A stretch of DNA of 39,092 bases from Sporomusa silvacetica DSM 10669 (GTDB taxonomy: Bacteria; Bacillota; Negativicutes; Sporomusales; Sporomusaceae), in contig NZ_LSLK01000027.1 in assembly GCF_002257705.1 (NCBI RefSeq), positions 1-39,092 of the forward strand. Reading direction: 5' to 3'. Made by a program: the position numbers and the translations under genes. The number at the start of each line of letters is the position of its first letter. Position 1 is the stretch's first letter. The notes under the pieces were generated by a model. The model saw only the letters and a program-made list of their open reading frames with translations, ran no database searches and was not told where the DNA came from. Shown in pieces: positions 17,295 to 25,452 of the stretch.

Positions 17295-19011
17295 TAACAA
17301 CCACCTCTGCGTCAATAGGAATATGAAGCAATACTGTTGTCCCCTGCCCTTCTACACTGTGAATGGTGAGCGCATATTTGATTCCATATATGGCCTTAAG
17401 TCGTTCATTGACGTTGGTTAGTCCCACACCAGCTCCTTTGCCAAACCCTGGTTCCAACACATGCTCTTGGATAGCGGAGGGGATGCCTTGACCATTGTCG
17501 GTTATGACAATTTCGACGTGCCTGCCGATCGTTTTAGCAACAATATGAATAGTACCTCCATCCGCTTTAGCTAAGAGACCATGCTTTACAGCGTTTTCCA
17601 CTAAGGGCTGAAGCGTGAACGTAGGAATTAATATCGCAAGGGTATCTGGGGCAACATCTTGTTCAATAATTAGCCTGTCGCCAAACCGGGCTTGTTCCAA
17701 GGTTAGATAAGAGTCTACATGCTCCAATTCTTCTTTGAGTGTTACAAAATCACGGGCCGTTTTCAGACTGCGGCGGAAAAATTCGCTCAATTCGATTAAG
17801 AGCTTGCGTGCTTTATCTGGATTGGTACGACAAAAAGAAACAATAGTATTTAGAGAATTAAACAGAAAATGCGGATTAATTTGGGCTCTGAGAGCTTTGA
17901 GTTCGGCTTTTGCGGCCAATTCTGCCTTATGCTGAAGAGCTGATAATTCAAGCTGGGTACCAAATACTTGTCCAAGACCTTGCGCAAATTCAATATCAAG
18001 TGCTGTAAGTGCTTCTTCGTGTGCATAATACATTTTCAGAGTACCGACAAGCTCATCCCGGCAGTATAGCGGTACTACTATGGCTGACTTTAAGGGACAA
18101 GACGATACCGTGCAGCCAATTTCTTTTTGGCTCTGTGCTACAGTAATCTGTCCTTGGGCCAGGCAGGCCTTGGTTAGCTTCGTAAATATTGGCATCCCTT
18201 TGGCATGGTGATCGTTTCCTAATCCAATATGGGTTAAGACCCGCTCCAAGTCAGTAATCGCTACTGCCGCAGCTGAAGTCATGCTTAATATGTTGACCGC
18301 CACTTTTTCAGCCGACAGCGAATTAAGTCCCTGCCGAAAGTGGGGTAGAGTTACATTAGCTATTCTAAGCGCTCTGTGTGTTTGTAGAGCAGCAATTTTG
18401 GTCTGATGCTCCCGGGCATTATGAATAATAATCATAAAGATGGCTATTCCCAGAGAATTGGCCATTGCCATGGGAATGGTAATTTGTTTAACAAGTGATA
18501 AGGCTGTTTCATAAGGTTTAGCAAATAATATAATTAACCCCATGCTGAGTAAAATAACGCCAATGCCAGTAATTATACCAGTAATCCATTCGGGAGCTTT
18601 GGGCTTTGTTCGTTTGTGGATGTAACCTGCAAGGATACCGCCAAGCAAAGTAGCAATACCGCATTGCAGTGCCGTATAGCCTCCCAAAAAAATGCGATGG
18701 ATACCGCTAATCAGGCCAACTGCGGTTCCAACTACCGGACCGGCCAGGAGGCCGGCGACAATGGTTCCCGTATCCCGGACATTAGCAAGTGCGCCTTCAA
18801 TAGGGATACCAAAATATGTGCCGGCAATAGAGATCAGTGAAAAGATAAAGACCAATATGAGTTTCTCTCGGACAGTGGTATTTTTTTTAAAAATTAGTCG
18901 GAATGCTTGGGTATGAGATAATACATAGGCAAAAACAGCGATTATGGCAATCCGCTGCACTAAGATTATGGATAAGTTTTTATCCAACACTTCAATTGTA
19001 GTGTTCTCCAT
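17287..19011 (-). CDS. LytS-type sensor histidine kinase
   Basis: The 574-residue membrane kinase has the 5TMR-LYT sensor region (about residues 15-195, with GIPIEGALANVRDTG and GGILAGYIH). A GAF-like domain follows (about 220-360) with cysteines C300, C305 and C317. The His_kinase motif is INPHFLFNSLNTI with H381, and the HATPase N box (ENAVKHG) and G box (DNGQGIP) come after. LytS/BtsS proteins of this build sense pyruvate or cell-envelope state. Its ATG at 19011 is 2 nt after the plsC stop, so the two-component genes are part of the aroF-aroA-cmk-plsC operon, which is an unusual home for a sensor pair. Confidence 0.94.
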   Translation of the reverse strand: MENTTIEVLDKNLSIILVQRIAIIAVFAYVLSHTQAFRLIFKKNTTVREKLILVFIFSLISIAGTYFGIPIEGALANVRDTGTIVAGLLAGPVVGTAVGLISGIHRIFLGGYTALQCGIATLLGGILAGYIHKRTKPKAPEWITGIITGIGVILLSMGLIILFAKPYETALSLVKQITIPMAMANSLGIAIFMIIIHNAREHQTKIAALQTHRALRIANVTLPHFRQGLNSLSAEKVAVNILSMTSAAAVAITDLERVLTHIGLGNDHHAKGMPIFTKLTKACLAQGQITVAQSQKEIGCTVSSCPLKSAIVVPLYCRDELVGTLKMYYAHEEALTALDIEFAQGLGQVFGTQLELSALQHKAELAAKAELKALRAQINPHFLFNSLNTIVSFCRTNPDKARKLLIELSEFFRRSLKTARDFVTLKEELEHVDSYLTLEQARFGDRLIIEQDVAPDTLAILIPTFTLQPLVENAVKHGLLAKADGGTIHIVAKTIGRHVEIVITDNGQGIPSAIQEHVLEPGFGKGAGVGLTNVNERLKAIYGIKYALTIHSVEGQGTTVLLHIPIDAEVVVNG

Positions 19012-19013
19012 GC

Positions 19014-19625
19014 TTATACCTGCTTACCTACACAATTATTTGCCTTTTCCAGTAAGTGACTAATTTCAGTCATAACCCTGATACTCATTTCTTCCATATT
19101 CTCTTTACCGGCATTGTCGCGATTGAATATAATGGGTTTACCAAATATCACCTGGAATTTAGGTAGCAGATTGCCATCATGAAACAGCTTGTTTGTGCCC
19201 AAAATAGCGGCAGGGACAACCGGAACACCAGCCTTGAGCGCCAGCAGCGCCAGTCCTGCTTCCGGAGCCCCTAGTTTTCCATCTTTACTGCGGGTTCCTT
19301 CCGGGAATATTACCAGAATAGAGTCATTTTTGAGAAGTGTTAGCGCGGTCCGAATGGCTGTTCTGTCGCCGGCACCACGCTTTACGGGAAAAGCCCCTAA
19401 CCTGCTAATTAGCCAGCCGAACACAGGATTTGTAAACAGCTCTTCCTTAGCCATAAAGTGAGCCTTGCGCGAGAGGGCAGTACCGACTACCGGTGGATCC
19501 CAAAGGCTGATATGGTTTGCGGCAATGATAACACCGCCTGCAGGAATATTCTCAGTTCCGGAAGTTCGCCAGCGAAATACAAGCGAAAAAATGATTGCAA
19601 AAAAAATGCGCAATAATTTATACAC
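19014..19625 (-). CDS. plsC: 1-acyl-sn-glycerol-3-phosphate acyltransferase
   Basis: PlsC adds the second acyl chain to give phosphatidic acid. The 203-residue protein has an N-terminal hydrophobic stretch, the catalytic HX4D motif NHISLWD (H38, D43) and the substrate motif FPEGTRS (residues 107-113). PVVPAAILG is the last family block. The GTG start at 19625 overlaps the cmk stop (GTGTATAA) with a GGGAG site about 10 nt before it. The cmk-plsC order is typical of Firmicutes. Confidence 0.95.
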   Translation of the reverse strand: MYKLLRIFFAIIFSLVFRWRTSGTENIPAGGVIIAANHISLWDPPVVGTALSRKAHFMAKEELFTNPVFGWLISRLGAFPVKRGAGDRTAIRTALTLLKNDSILVIFPEGTRSKDGKLGAPEAGLALLALKAGVPVVPAAILGTNKLFHDGNLLPKFQVIFGKPIIFNRDNAGKENMEEMSIRVMTEISHLLEKANNCVGKQV

Positions 19626-20292
19626 CTGACTGTTTCTCCCTACACAAGTCTATAATTCTGGTGACTGTAGCATCAATAGATAGCTCGGTAGTATCAATGT
19701 GAACAGCATCAGGTGCAGCAAGTAAAGGTGCCAGTTCCCGCTCGCAGTCTTCTTTATCGCGGTAAGCAATCTCGGCTTCCAGTTCAGTCAACTCAATTGT
19801 ATATCCTTTAGCAGTTAACTCCTGCCAGCGGCGTTTAGCCCGTTCGGCAATTGAGGCAGTCAAAAAAATTTTTATATCGGCATGTGGTAAGACATGGGTA
19901 CCAATATCACGGCCATCCATAACAACCCCACCCAGTTTGGCCATGTCTTGCTGTAATTTTAACATAACCGCTCTAACTTCGGCTACTTGTGCTATCTTGG
20001 GTACAAGACGGCTGATTTCCGGAGTGCGAATAGCCTCAGTAATATCTTGGCTGGCTACAGTGATATTGGTTTTACCATTTCTATAGTCCAACTTTAAGTC
20101 AAGGTTTTGGGCTAATTCAGCAATTGCTTGATTAGAAGGTTCAACGCCCTGTTGGAGTGTCTGCCAGGCTACTGCCCGGTACATAGCGCCGGTATCGATA
20201 TAGTTATAGTTTAATTTTTGGGCAGTAAGCTTAGCCACAGTACTTTTTCCTGCACCTGCTGGCCCATCAATGGCAATTATTAATCGCTTCAT
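19618..20292 (-). CDS. cmk: Cytidylate kinase
   Basis: It phosphorylates CMP and dCMP. The 224-residue protein starts with the P-loop GPAGAGKST (residues 10-18). The NMP-binding region includes YIDTGAMYRAVAW and VVMDGRDIGTHVLPHAD, and the lid has RAKRRWQEL. The ATG at 20292 has an AAGGAGA site and lies 14 nt after the aroA stop. It is part of the aroF-aroA-cmk-plsC operon. Confidence 0.97.
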   Translation of the reverse strand: MKRLIIAIDGPAGAGKSTVAKLTAQKLNYNYIDTGAMYRAVAWQTLQQGVEPSNQAIAELAQNLDLKLDYRNGKTNITVASQDITEAIRTPEISRLVPKIAQVAEVRAVMLKLQQDMAKLGGVVMDGRDIGTHVLPHADIKIFLTASIAERAKRRWQELTAKGYTIELTELEAEIAYRDKEDCERELAPLLAAPDAVHIDTTELSIDATVTRIIDLCREKQSGV

Positions 20293-20306
20293 AAGTTGTC
20301 TCCTTG

Positions 20307-21605
20307 TTAATCCTGTCTTAACTTAGATAAAACATCAAAAAAGTCAGGATAAGAAATTTTCACACAGTCAGATTCTGTAATTGTAACACCTTGAGCGGCT
20401 GAACCAGCAACTGCTAGCGACATGGCCATACGATGATCATGGTGGGAATCGCAGATAGCAGCGTTTATACTTTGTGGTCCGTCGATAACAAGGCCATCCG
20501 GATTTTCAGTAATTGTGGCTCCCATTTTTCCCAGTTCTAGTGCAACGGCCTTTAAACGATCGGTTTCTTTTACCCGGAGTTCTTCGGCGCCTTTGACAAC
20601 AGTTTGTCCCTCTGCAAATAAAGCAGCTACGGCAAGTATGGGAATTTCATCAATAAGACGCGGGATAATCTCAGCTTCAATAGTTACGCCTTTTAGATTA
20701 GCCGAACGAACAACAATATCAGCGACCGGCTCCCGTCCGCTCCAGCGATTATTGGTTATGGTTATATCTGCCCCCATTTGCGTTAAAACATCGAGAATAC
20801 CGGTACGAGTCGGATTGATACCAACATTAATTAAGGCTAGTTCACTATTTGGAATTATGGATGCCGCTACTAACCAAAAGGCAGCTGAACTAATATCGCC
20901 AGGTACATCAAGGCGTTTGGGGGCAGCAATTTTTTGTATCGGCTCAAGGATAATAGCCCGGCCTTCCCGTTTCACAGGTATCCCAAAGGTCTCAAACATG
21001 CGCTCGGTATGATCGCGTGAGGGTATGGGTTCTGTAATGGTGGTCGGCGTATTGGCATAAAGTGCTGCCAGCAATATCGCTGACTTTACCTGGGCGCTGG
21101 CGACAGGCATATCATATTCAATACCGCGGACTTGCTCAGGTGCACTGATGGCCAGCGGCGCATAGCGCGATTGACCACGTCCTGCTATTTGTAAGCCCAT
21201 TTTAGCTAGTGGTGCTATTACTCGAGCCATCGGACGGTTTCTAATGGAAGCATCACCTGTAAGGACGCTAAAAAACGGCTGAGCACCCAGTAAGCCTGTT
21301 AACAGCCTGATGGTGGTTCCCGAATTACCAGCGTCAAGTACATCGCTAGGCTCACTCAGTCCATAGAGCCCCTTGCCTTGGACCGTAAGTACACCGCCCT
21401 TATCTTCCTCAACGATTACCCCTAAGGCCCGCATACAATTAATTGTTGACCAGCAGTCAGCAGCATGCAAAAAATTTGTTATTGTCACTGGTGTATCAGC
21501 AAGCCCAGACAGCATGATACTTCGATGCGATATTGACTTGTCTCCGGGAATCGTGATTGCTCCTGTTAAGCCACCGGTTTTTGCTATTTGAATGATTTTA
21601 CTCAT
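20307..21605 (-). CDS. aroA: 3-phosphoshikimate 1-carboxyvinyltransferase (EPSP synthase)
   Basis: It transfers enolpyruvate from PEP to shikimate 3-phosphate in chorismate synthesis. The 432-residue protein has the family blocks GDKSISHR (K23), DAGNSGTTIRLLTGLL, IPSRDHTERMF and EIIPRLIDEIPILAV. The LLTG and GNSG region is the PEP/shikimate phosphate site. The ATG at 21605 has an AGAGGGA site and follows aroF by 15 nt. A prephenate dehydrogenase gene (tyrA), often found between aroF and aroA in relatives, is absent here. Confidence 0.97.
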   Translation of the reverse strand: MSKIIQIAKTGGLTGAITIPGDKSISHRSIMLSGLADTPVTITNFLHAADCWSTINCMRALGVIVEEDKGGVLTVQGKGLYGLSEPSDVLDAGNSGTTIRLLTGLLGAQPFFSVLTGDASIRNRPMARVIAPLAKMGLQIAGRGQSRYAPLAISAPEQVRGIEYDMPVASAQVKSAILLAALYANTPTTITEPIPSRDHTERMFETFGIPVKREGRAIILEPIQKIAAPKRLDVPGDISSAAFWLVAASIIPNSELALINVGINPTRTGILDVLTQMGADITITNNRWSGREPVADIVVRSANLKGVTIEAEIIPRLIDEIPILAVAALFAEGQTVVKGAEELRVKETDRLKAVALELGKMGATITENPDGLVIDGPQSINAAICDSHHDHRMAMSLAVAGSAAQGVTITESDCVKISYPDFFDVLSKLRQD

Positions 21606-21620
21606 AATCTTCCCTCTTTG

Positions 21621-22457
21621 CTATTTGATTTTGTTGGTTAATGAACGTCCGAGTACGGTGGTTAAACTACTCAAGTCTACCATAAGTTGGGCGAAATTTT
21701 CAGGTGTTAATGACTGTGGTCCATCAGACAAGGCTTCTTCCGGGTTTTGGTGCATTTCGATTAAAAGCCCGTCTGCCCCGGCAGCTATCGCAGCCTTGGA
21801 CATAGGACTAACCCAACGCCAGCTGCCTGTACCATGGCTGGGATCAACAATAATAGGCAAATGACTTAGATGTTTAATTATCGGCACGACGGTCAAATCT
21901 AAGGTATTTCGTGTATAGGATTCATAAGTCCGAATCCCCCGTTCACAAAGTACTATTTGATTATTGCCACTTGACAGTATGTATTCGGCAGCCATTAGCC
22001 ATTCCTCGATAGTTGCCGCCAGACCACGTTTAAGCAACACCGGTTTTTTGCTTAAGGCTACTTCTTTGAGTAGCACGAAGTTTTGCATATTACGTGTGCC
22101 AATTTGCAGCATATCTACATGTTCTGCCATTAACTCTACGTTACGCGGATCAGTTACTTCTGAGATAACCGGCAAAGCTAATTCGCGTCCAACTGTCTTG
22201 ATTATTTCTAGTCCCTTTTTTTCTAATCCTTGAAAACTATAAGGTGAGGTACGTGGTTTATAAGCACCACCGCGCAACATGGCTGCACCAGCGGCTTTGG
22301 CACTTACACCGGCTTGATATAGTTGCTCATAACTTTCAATCGCGCATGGTCCAGCAATAACAGGTATGGATTTACCACCAAAACCAGCACTGCCAACCGT
22401 GACAACAGTATTTTTTTGCTGAAATTCTCTGCTGGCCAATTTGTAAGGTGTTATCAT
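21621..22457 (-). CDS. aroF: 3-deoxy-7-phosphoheptulonate synthase (DAHP synthase)
   Basis: It condenses PEP and erythrose 4-phosphate, the entry step to aromatic amino acids. The 278-residue protein is of the AroA-beta/KdsA-related type: AGPCAIES (metal and PEP site), MLRGGAYKPRTSPYSFQG, LQIGTRNMQNF, PVLLKRG and VDPSHGTG. A short N-terminal segment (residues 1-28) precedes the barrel, and no chorismate mutase domain is attached. The ATG at 22457 with GGAGG 6 nt upstream is preferred over a longer frame reaching 22472, which would start before the ribosome binding site. It is the first gene of a six-gene transcript ending with the LytTR regulator. Confidence 0.95.
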   Translation of the reverse strand: MITPYKLASREFQQKNTVVTVGSAGFGGKSIPVIAGPCAIESYEQLYQAGVSAKAAGAAMLRGGAYKPRTSPYSFQGLEKKGLEIIKTVGRELALPVISEVTDPRNVELMAEHVDMLQIGTRNMQNFVLLKEVALSKKPVLLKRGLAATIEEWLMAAEYILSSGNNQIVLCERGIRTYESYTRNTLDLTVVPIIKHLSHLPIIVDPSHGTGSWRWVSPMSKAAIAAGADGLLIEMHQNPEEALSDGPQSLTPENFAQLMVDLSSLTTVLGRSLTNKIK

Positions 22458-22576
22458 AATAGGCCTCCACAAATATCGAAAAATATATTAATATAACTTC
22501 CCTGCCTAATAAAAATTTCCTCTAATCTTTAGCAGCTATTGGCAATTTTATGTGATAGCTTGCCAGCAGCAGTAGT

Positions 22577-23137
22577 TTAACGTTTAAAAATAACCTTTCC
22601 TACAACTATGACATTACTCTGGCTTTGGAGTAGAATACCATCTAACGGTGATAATATCATATCATTTTTATGGGTATCAATAATAAATTGAGCAGGCCTT
22701 GTAAGCTTGGTAACGTCAATTTCAATATAATCACCGTTATATACAGTACATTCGAGGTTTCCCTTGGCAAAATTGCCAACTACTTCACCATTTATTGTTA
22801 GCAACCCATCACCAGTAGCTGCTGGGGTAATCATTCGGATCGTAATAGCTTGACCAGAGCGTAAGGAACGTATGGATTTGGCAATAACTCTGTCTACTGT
22901 AGCCATTATTTTATTAGGATCAACCCGGGAAATGTCAGCAGCATACATTGTAGGGGGAGATGTTAGTTGTTCTCCTTCCAATTTATCTACTAAAGATAAA
23001 TATTTCCGGGTTTCGGCATGTAAGAGGAGCGCTTGAACAACTACCAACAGGATAACAGCAATTGTCGTCAGTCTTATAAGTAGGCGATCAATGGTAACAA
23101 AGTATTTGCGACGGAACCTGTTATTCCTGTTTTCCAT
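22577..23137 (-). CDS. Membrane-anchored protein of unknown function
   Basis: I do not recognise this 186-residue protein. It has a basic N-terminus (RRKYFVTIDRLLIR), one hydrophobic helix (about residues 23-43), then a soluble part that is mostly beta-strand in character. The soluble part has VDRVIAKSIRSLRSGQAITI and two GD/NGEV segments near residues 110-140. This predicts a cytoplasmic tail and an extracytoplasmic domain. The ATG at 23137 has an AGGGGGG site, so translation is credible. It lies between baiN and aroF with its own leader, which contains an unusual folded element (23176-23262). Confidence 0.7.
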   Translation of the reverse strand: MENRNNRFRRKYFVTIDRLLIRLTTIAVILLVVVQALLLHAETRKYLSLVDKLEGEQLTSPPTMYAADISRVDPNKIMATVDRVIAKSIRSLRSGQAITIRMITPAATGDGLLTINGEVVGNFAKGNLECTVYNGDYIEIDVTKLTRPAQFIIDTHKNDMILSPLDGILLQSQSNVIVVGKVIFKR

Positions 23138-23175
23138 TCGATTCCCCCCTATCGCTGTATACGAGGTGTACGATT

Positions 23176-23262
23176 TTTGCAGGCGGGTAGTGTGTTGGCA
23201 AAAGCGGAAGTCAAACGCTAGTGGTGGAGCGTTGTCAATACACCACCCGCCTGGCCTGCAAA
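23176..23262. other. Long imperfect inverted repeat with nested hairpin
   Basis: AGGCGGGT (23181-23188) pairs with ACCCGCCT (23245-23252), and pairing continues with one mismatch and G-U pairs to 23199/23234. Outer TTTGCAGG (23176-23183) can instead pair with CCTGCAAA (23255-23262). Inside, AACGCT (23214-23219) pairs with AGCGTT (23228-23233), and the loop GTGGTG is complementary to CACCAC in the outer arm. No U-tract follows on either strand, so it is not an ordinary terminator. It lies between the baiN stop and the next gene on the minus strand. Confidence 0.6.
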
Positions 23263-23276
23263 CATAGTATTAAGTA

Positions 23277-24515
23277 TTAAGTCGCAGCATACTTGCCAGC
23301 CACATAACCGGTAGAGAAGGCTGCTTGCAAATTAAAACCACCTGTGTAACCGTCGATATCAATGACCTCTCCCGCAAAAAAAAGCGCGTCGACCAATTTG
23401 GACTCCATTGTGCGAGCATCTATTTCTTTAGTGCTGACACCACCGGCGGTTACGATAGCTTCAGTCACCGGTCGGGTTTTAGAAATTGTAAATGTTAGAT
23501 GCTGCAAAACATCCAGTAGACGAGAGCGTTCTTCTTTGGTAATCTGATGGACAAATTTATCTGAGTCGATAAATGACAAGTCAATTACAACAGGAATTAG
23601 TTTGGTTGGCAGTAGTTCATGCAAGGAATTTTTTAGTTGTTTCTTGGCAAATTTGGTAAAATCGCGTTGTAATCGCTTGTCCAAAATCTCCATGCTGAGT
23701 GCAGGTTTAAGATTAATTTCTATTGTTACCTCTTTATCGGGAGTGGCAACAAATAGTTCTGCGACCTTTTTGCTCAAGGATATAATAATAGGTCCAGACA
23801 AGCCGTAATGGGTGAATAACATCTCACCAAATTCATCAGCCGCTTTTTTACCGTCACTGATAACAGTTGCCGTAACATTTTTGAGTGATAATCCCTGTAG
23901 CTCGGTTATCCATTCTTCTTCGACTTCAAGCGGTACCAAGGACGGTTTAAGCGGTATAATGGTATGGCCGATAGCTTCGGCCAATCGATAGCCATCGCCT
24001 GAAGAGCCTGTCCCTGGATAGGATGCGCCACCTGTGGTGACGATTATAGCATCAGCCCGATACTCAGCATCAATCGTGGCAGCACCAACGGCGCGGCCAT
24101 TTTCTACGATTAGTTTTTTTACCGGTTGCCCAAATTTAACAGCAACATCTAGTTTGGCGAGTTGCCTAGCAAATGCTTTAATGACATCTTTGGCTTGATC
24201 GCTAACTGGAAAGACACGTCCGCCGCGCTCTACCTTTGTTGGTAAGCCGGCTTGATTGAAAAATTCAATACTATCAAGATTGCTAAAGGCATGAAAGGCG
24301 CTGTACAAAAAAGAACCGTTCCCTGGCATATTTTTTACTAGTTCAGGAATATCACAGCTATTAGTAAGATTACAGCGTCCTTTTCCCGTAATGAGTATTT
24401 TACGGCCGATATCCTTCATTTTTTCCAATATTGTTACCTTAGCTCCGTGCTGTGCGGCGCTGACTGCGGCCATAAGGCCAGCGGCGCCGCCACCAATGAT
24501 AAGAACCTGCTTCAT
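23277..24515 (-). CDS. BaiN/HI0933-family FAD-dependent oxidoreductase
   Basis: The 412-residue protein begins with the dinucleotide motif GGGAAGLMAA (residues 8-17). It then has the family signature GRKILITGKGRCNLTN (about residues 37-52), GGASYPGTGSSGDGY, and the C-terminal flavin block ALFFAGEVIDIDGYTGGFN. The fold is the HI0933-like flavoprotein family. One member (BaiN) acts in bile acid dehydroxylation, but most have no known substrate, so I give no specific reaction. The ATG at 24515 has a GTGAG site. It is preceded by a 170-nt leader with several hairpins. Confidence 0.9.
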   Translation of the reverse strand: MKQVLIIGGGAAGLMAAVSAAQHGAKVTILEKMKDIGRKILITGKGRCNLTNSCDIPELVKNMPGNGSFLYSAFHAFSNLDSIEFFNQAGLPTKVERGGRVFPVSDQAKDVIKAFARQLAKLDVAVKFGQPVKKLIVENGRAVGAATIDAEYRADAIIVTTGGASYPGTGSSGDGYRLAEAIGHTIIPLKPSLVPLEVEEEWITELQGLSLKNVTATVISDGKKAADEFGEMLFTHYGLSGPIIISLSKKVAELFVATPDKEVTIEINLKPALSMEILDKRLQRDFTKFAKKQLKNSLHELLPTKLIPVVIDLSFIDSDKFVHQITKEERSRLLDVLQHLTFTISKTRPVTEAIVTAGGVSTKEIDARTMESKLVDALFFAGEVIDIDGYTGGFNLQAAFSTGYVAGKYAAT

Positions 24516-24566
24516 ATCTCACACTCACTTTTCAAAAGTAGTATTGTAGTTGATTTAGTAAGAAAA

Positions 24567-24650
24567 GACTTGGCTTGAGCCAAGTCCTTTAGGACGCCGG
24601 TAGAAGCCTTAGTCGTTCAATCCAGGGAAAGTTATACTTTTCATCTGGAT
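24567..24650 (-). other. Structured 5' leader of the baiN-like gene
   Basis: Three helices can be drawn: ATCCAG (24620-24625) with CTGGAT (24645-24650), continued by AAAGT/ACTTT; GACTTGGC (24567-24574) with GCCAAGTC (24579-24586); and a competing GTCCT/AGGAC (24584-24588, 24591-24595). On the minus strand GACTTGGC-GCCAAGTC is followed by TTTTCTT, so it could act as a terminator before baiN. I could not match the stretch to any riboswitch class I know. It may just be tandem terminators. Confidence 0.45.
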
Positions 24651-24679
24651 AAAAAACCCTTATTCTCCGAAATAAGGGT
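24647..24679 (-). terminator. Terminator of rluB
   Basis: On the minus strand ACCCTTATT (24671-24679) pairs with AATAAGGGT (24656-24664) around a 6-nt loop. TTTTTATCC follows. It begins 8 nt after the rluB stop. Confidence 0.9.
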
Positions 24680-24686
24680 GAAAAAA

Positions 24687-25421
24687 TTAATCGCTTTGTT
24701 TTTTGCCCAGTTTTTTTAATTCCTCCACTTCCCCCGCGAGCAGTTGGCGGTACTGCCCACGGCGAAGCCCTTCTAATGTTAAGAAGGCAATTTGAATTCG
24801 TTTGAGATTTTTCACAGGATAGCCGATGGCTTCACACATTCGACGTATTTCCCTGTTTTTACCTTCATAAATAACTATCTCCAGAGTAGTCAGTTCTTTT
24901 TCCTGGTCAATGGCTATAATATTGATCTTAGCTGGGGCAGTCACGCCATCTTCCAGTTTAATACCTACCCGTAACTTATCAAGCTTCTCCTCTGGGGGAT
25001 ACCCCTGAACCTTCGCTAAATAAGTTTTAGCAATTTCATGACTGGGGTGGGTTAGGGTATTGGTTAAATCACCGTCATTGGTCATAATAAGTAATCCTTC
25101 GGTGTTATAATCCAGTCTTCCAACAGGATAAATTCGCTCCGGAATATTGGCAACAAGGTCGGTCACTGTTTTGCGGCCTTGAGGATCTTCCAAGGCTGTT
25201 ATTACCCCTTTGGGTTTGTTAAGTAAAATATAGAGATATTTTTCCGCTTTTATCAGTTTGTTATCAACGGCGATCCGATCCCGTTTAGGCTCAACCTTGG
25301 TACCAAGTTCAGTAACTACCTTGTTATTAACCGTTACCCGTCCCGCTTTAATGAGCTCTTCGGCATCCCGCCGTGAAGCAATTCCAGCTTGCGCAATTAC
25401 TTTCTGCAAACGTTCTAACAT
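24687..25421 (-). CDS. rluB: 23S rRNA pseudouridine synthase, RluB type
   Basis: The 244-residue protein has an N-terminal S4 RNA-binding domain (ERLQKVIAQAGIASRRDAEE) and the RsuA/RluB catalytic motif GRLDYNTEG with the nucleophile D104. The C-terminal IYEGKNREIRRMCEAIGYPV is also typical. RluB modifies helix 89/90 uridines near position 2605 of 23S rRNA in E. coli. The frame extends upstream to 25505, but the ATG at 25421 has an AGGAG site and matches the family start. Closeness to spmA/spmB parallels the Bacillus dacB-spmA-spmB-rluB region. Confidence 0.93.
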   Translation of the reverse strand: MLERLQKVIAQAGIASRRDAEELIKAGRVTVNNKVVTELGTKVEPKRDRIAVDNKLIKAEKYLYILLNKPKGVITALEDPQGRKTVTDLVANIPERIYPVGRLDYNTEGLLIMTNDGDLTNTLTHPSHEIAKTYLAKVQGYPPEEKLDKLRVGIKLEDGVTAPAKINIIAIDQEKELTTLEIVIYEGKNREIRRMCEAIGYPVKNLKRIQIAFLTLEGLRRGQYRQLLAGEVEELKKLGKKQSD

Positions 25422-25452
25422 TAAATTTCGACTCCTACTTTCAAAATGTATT

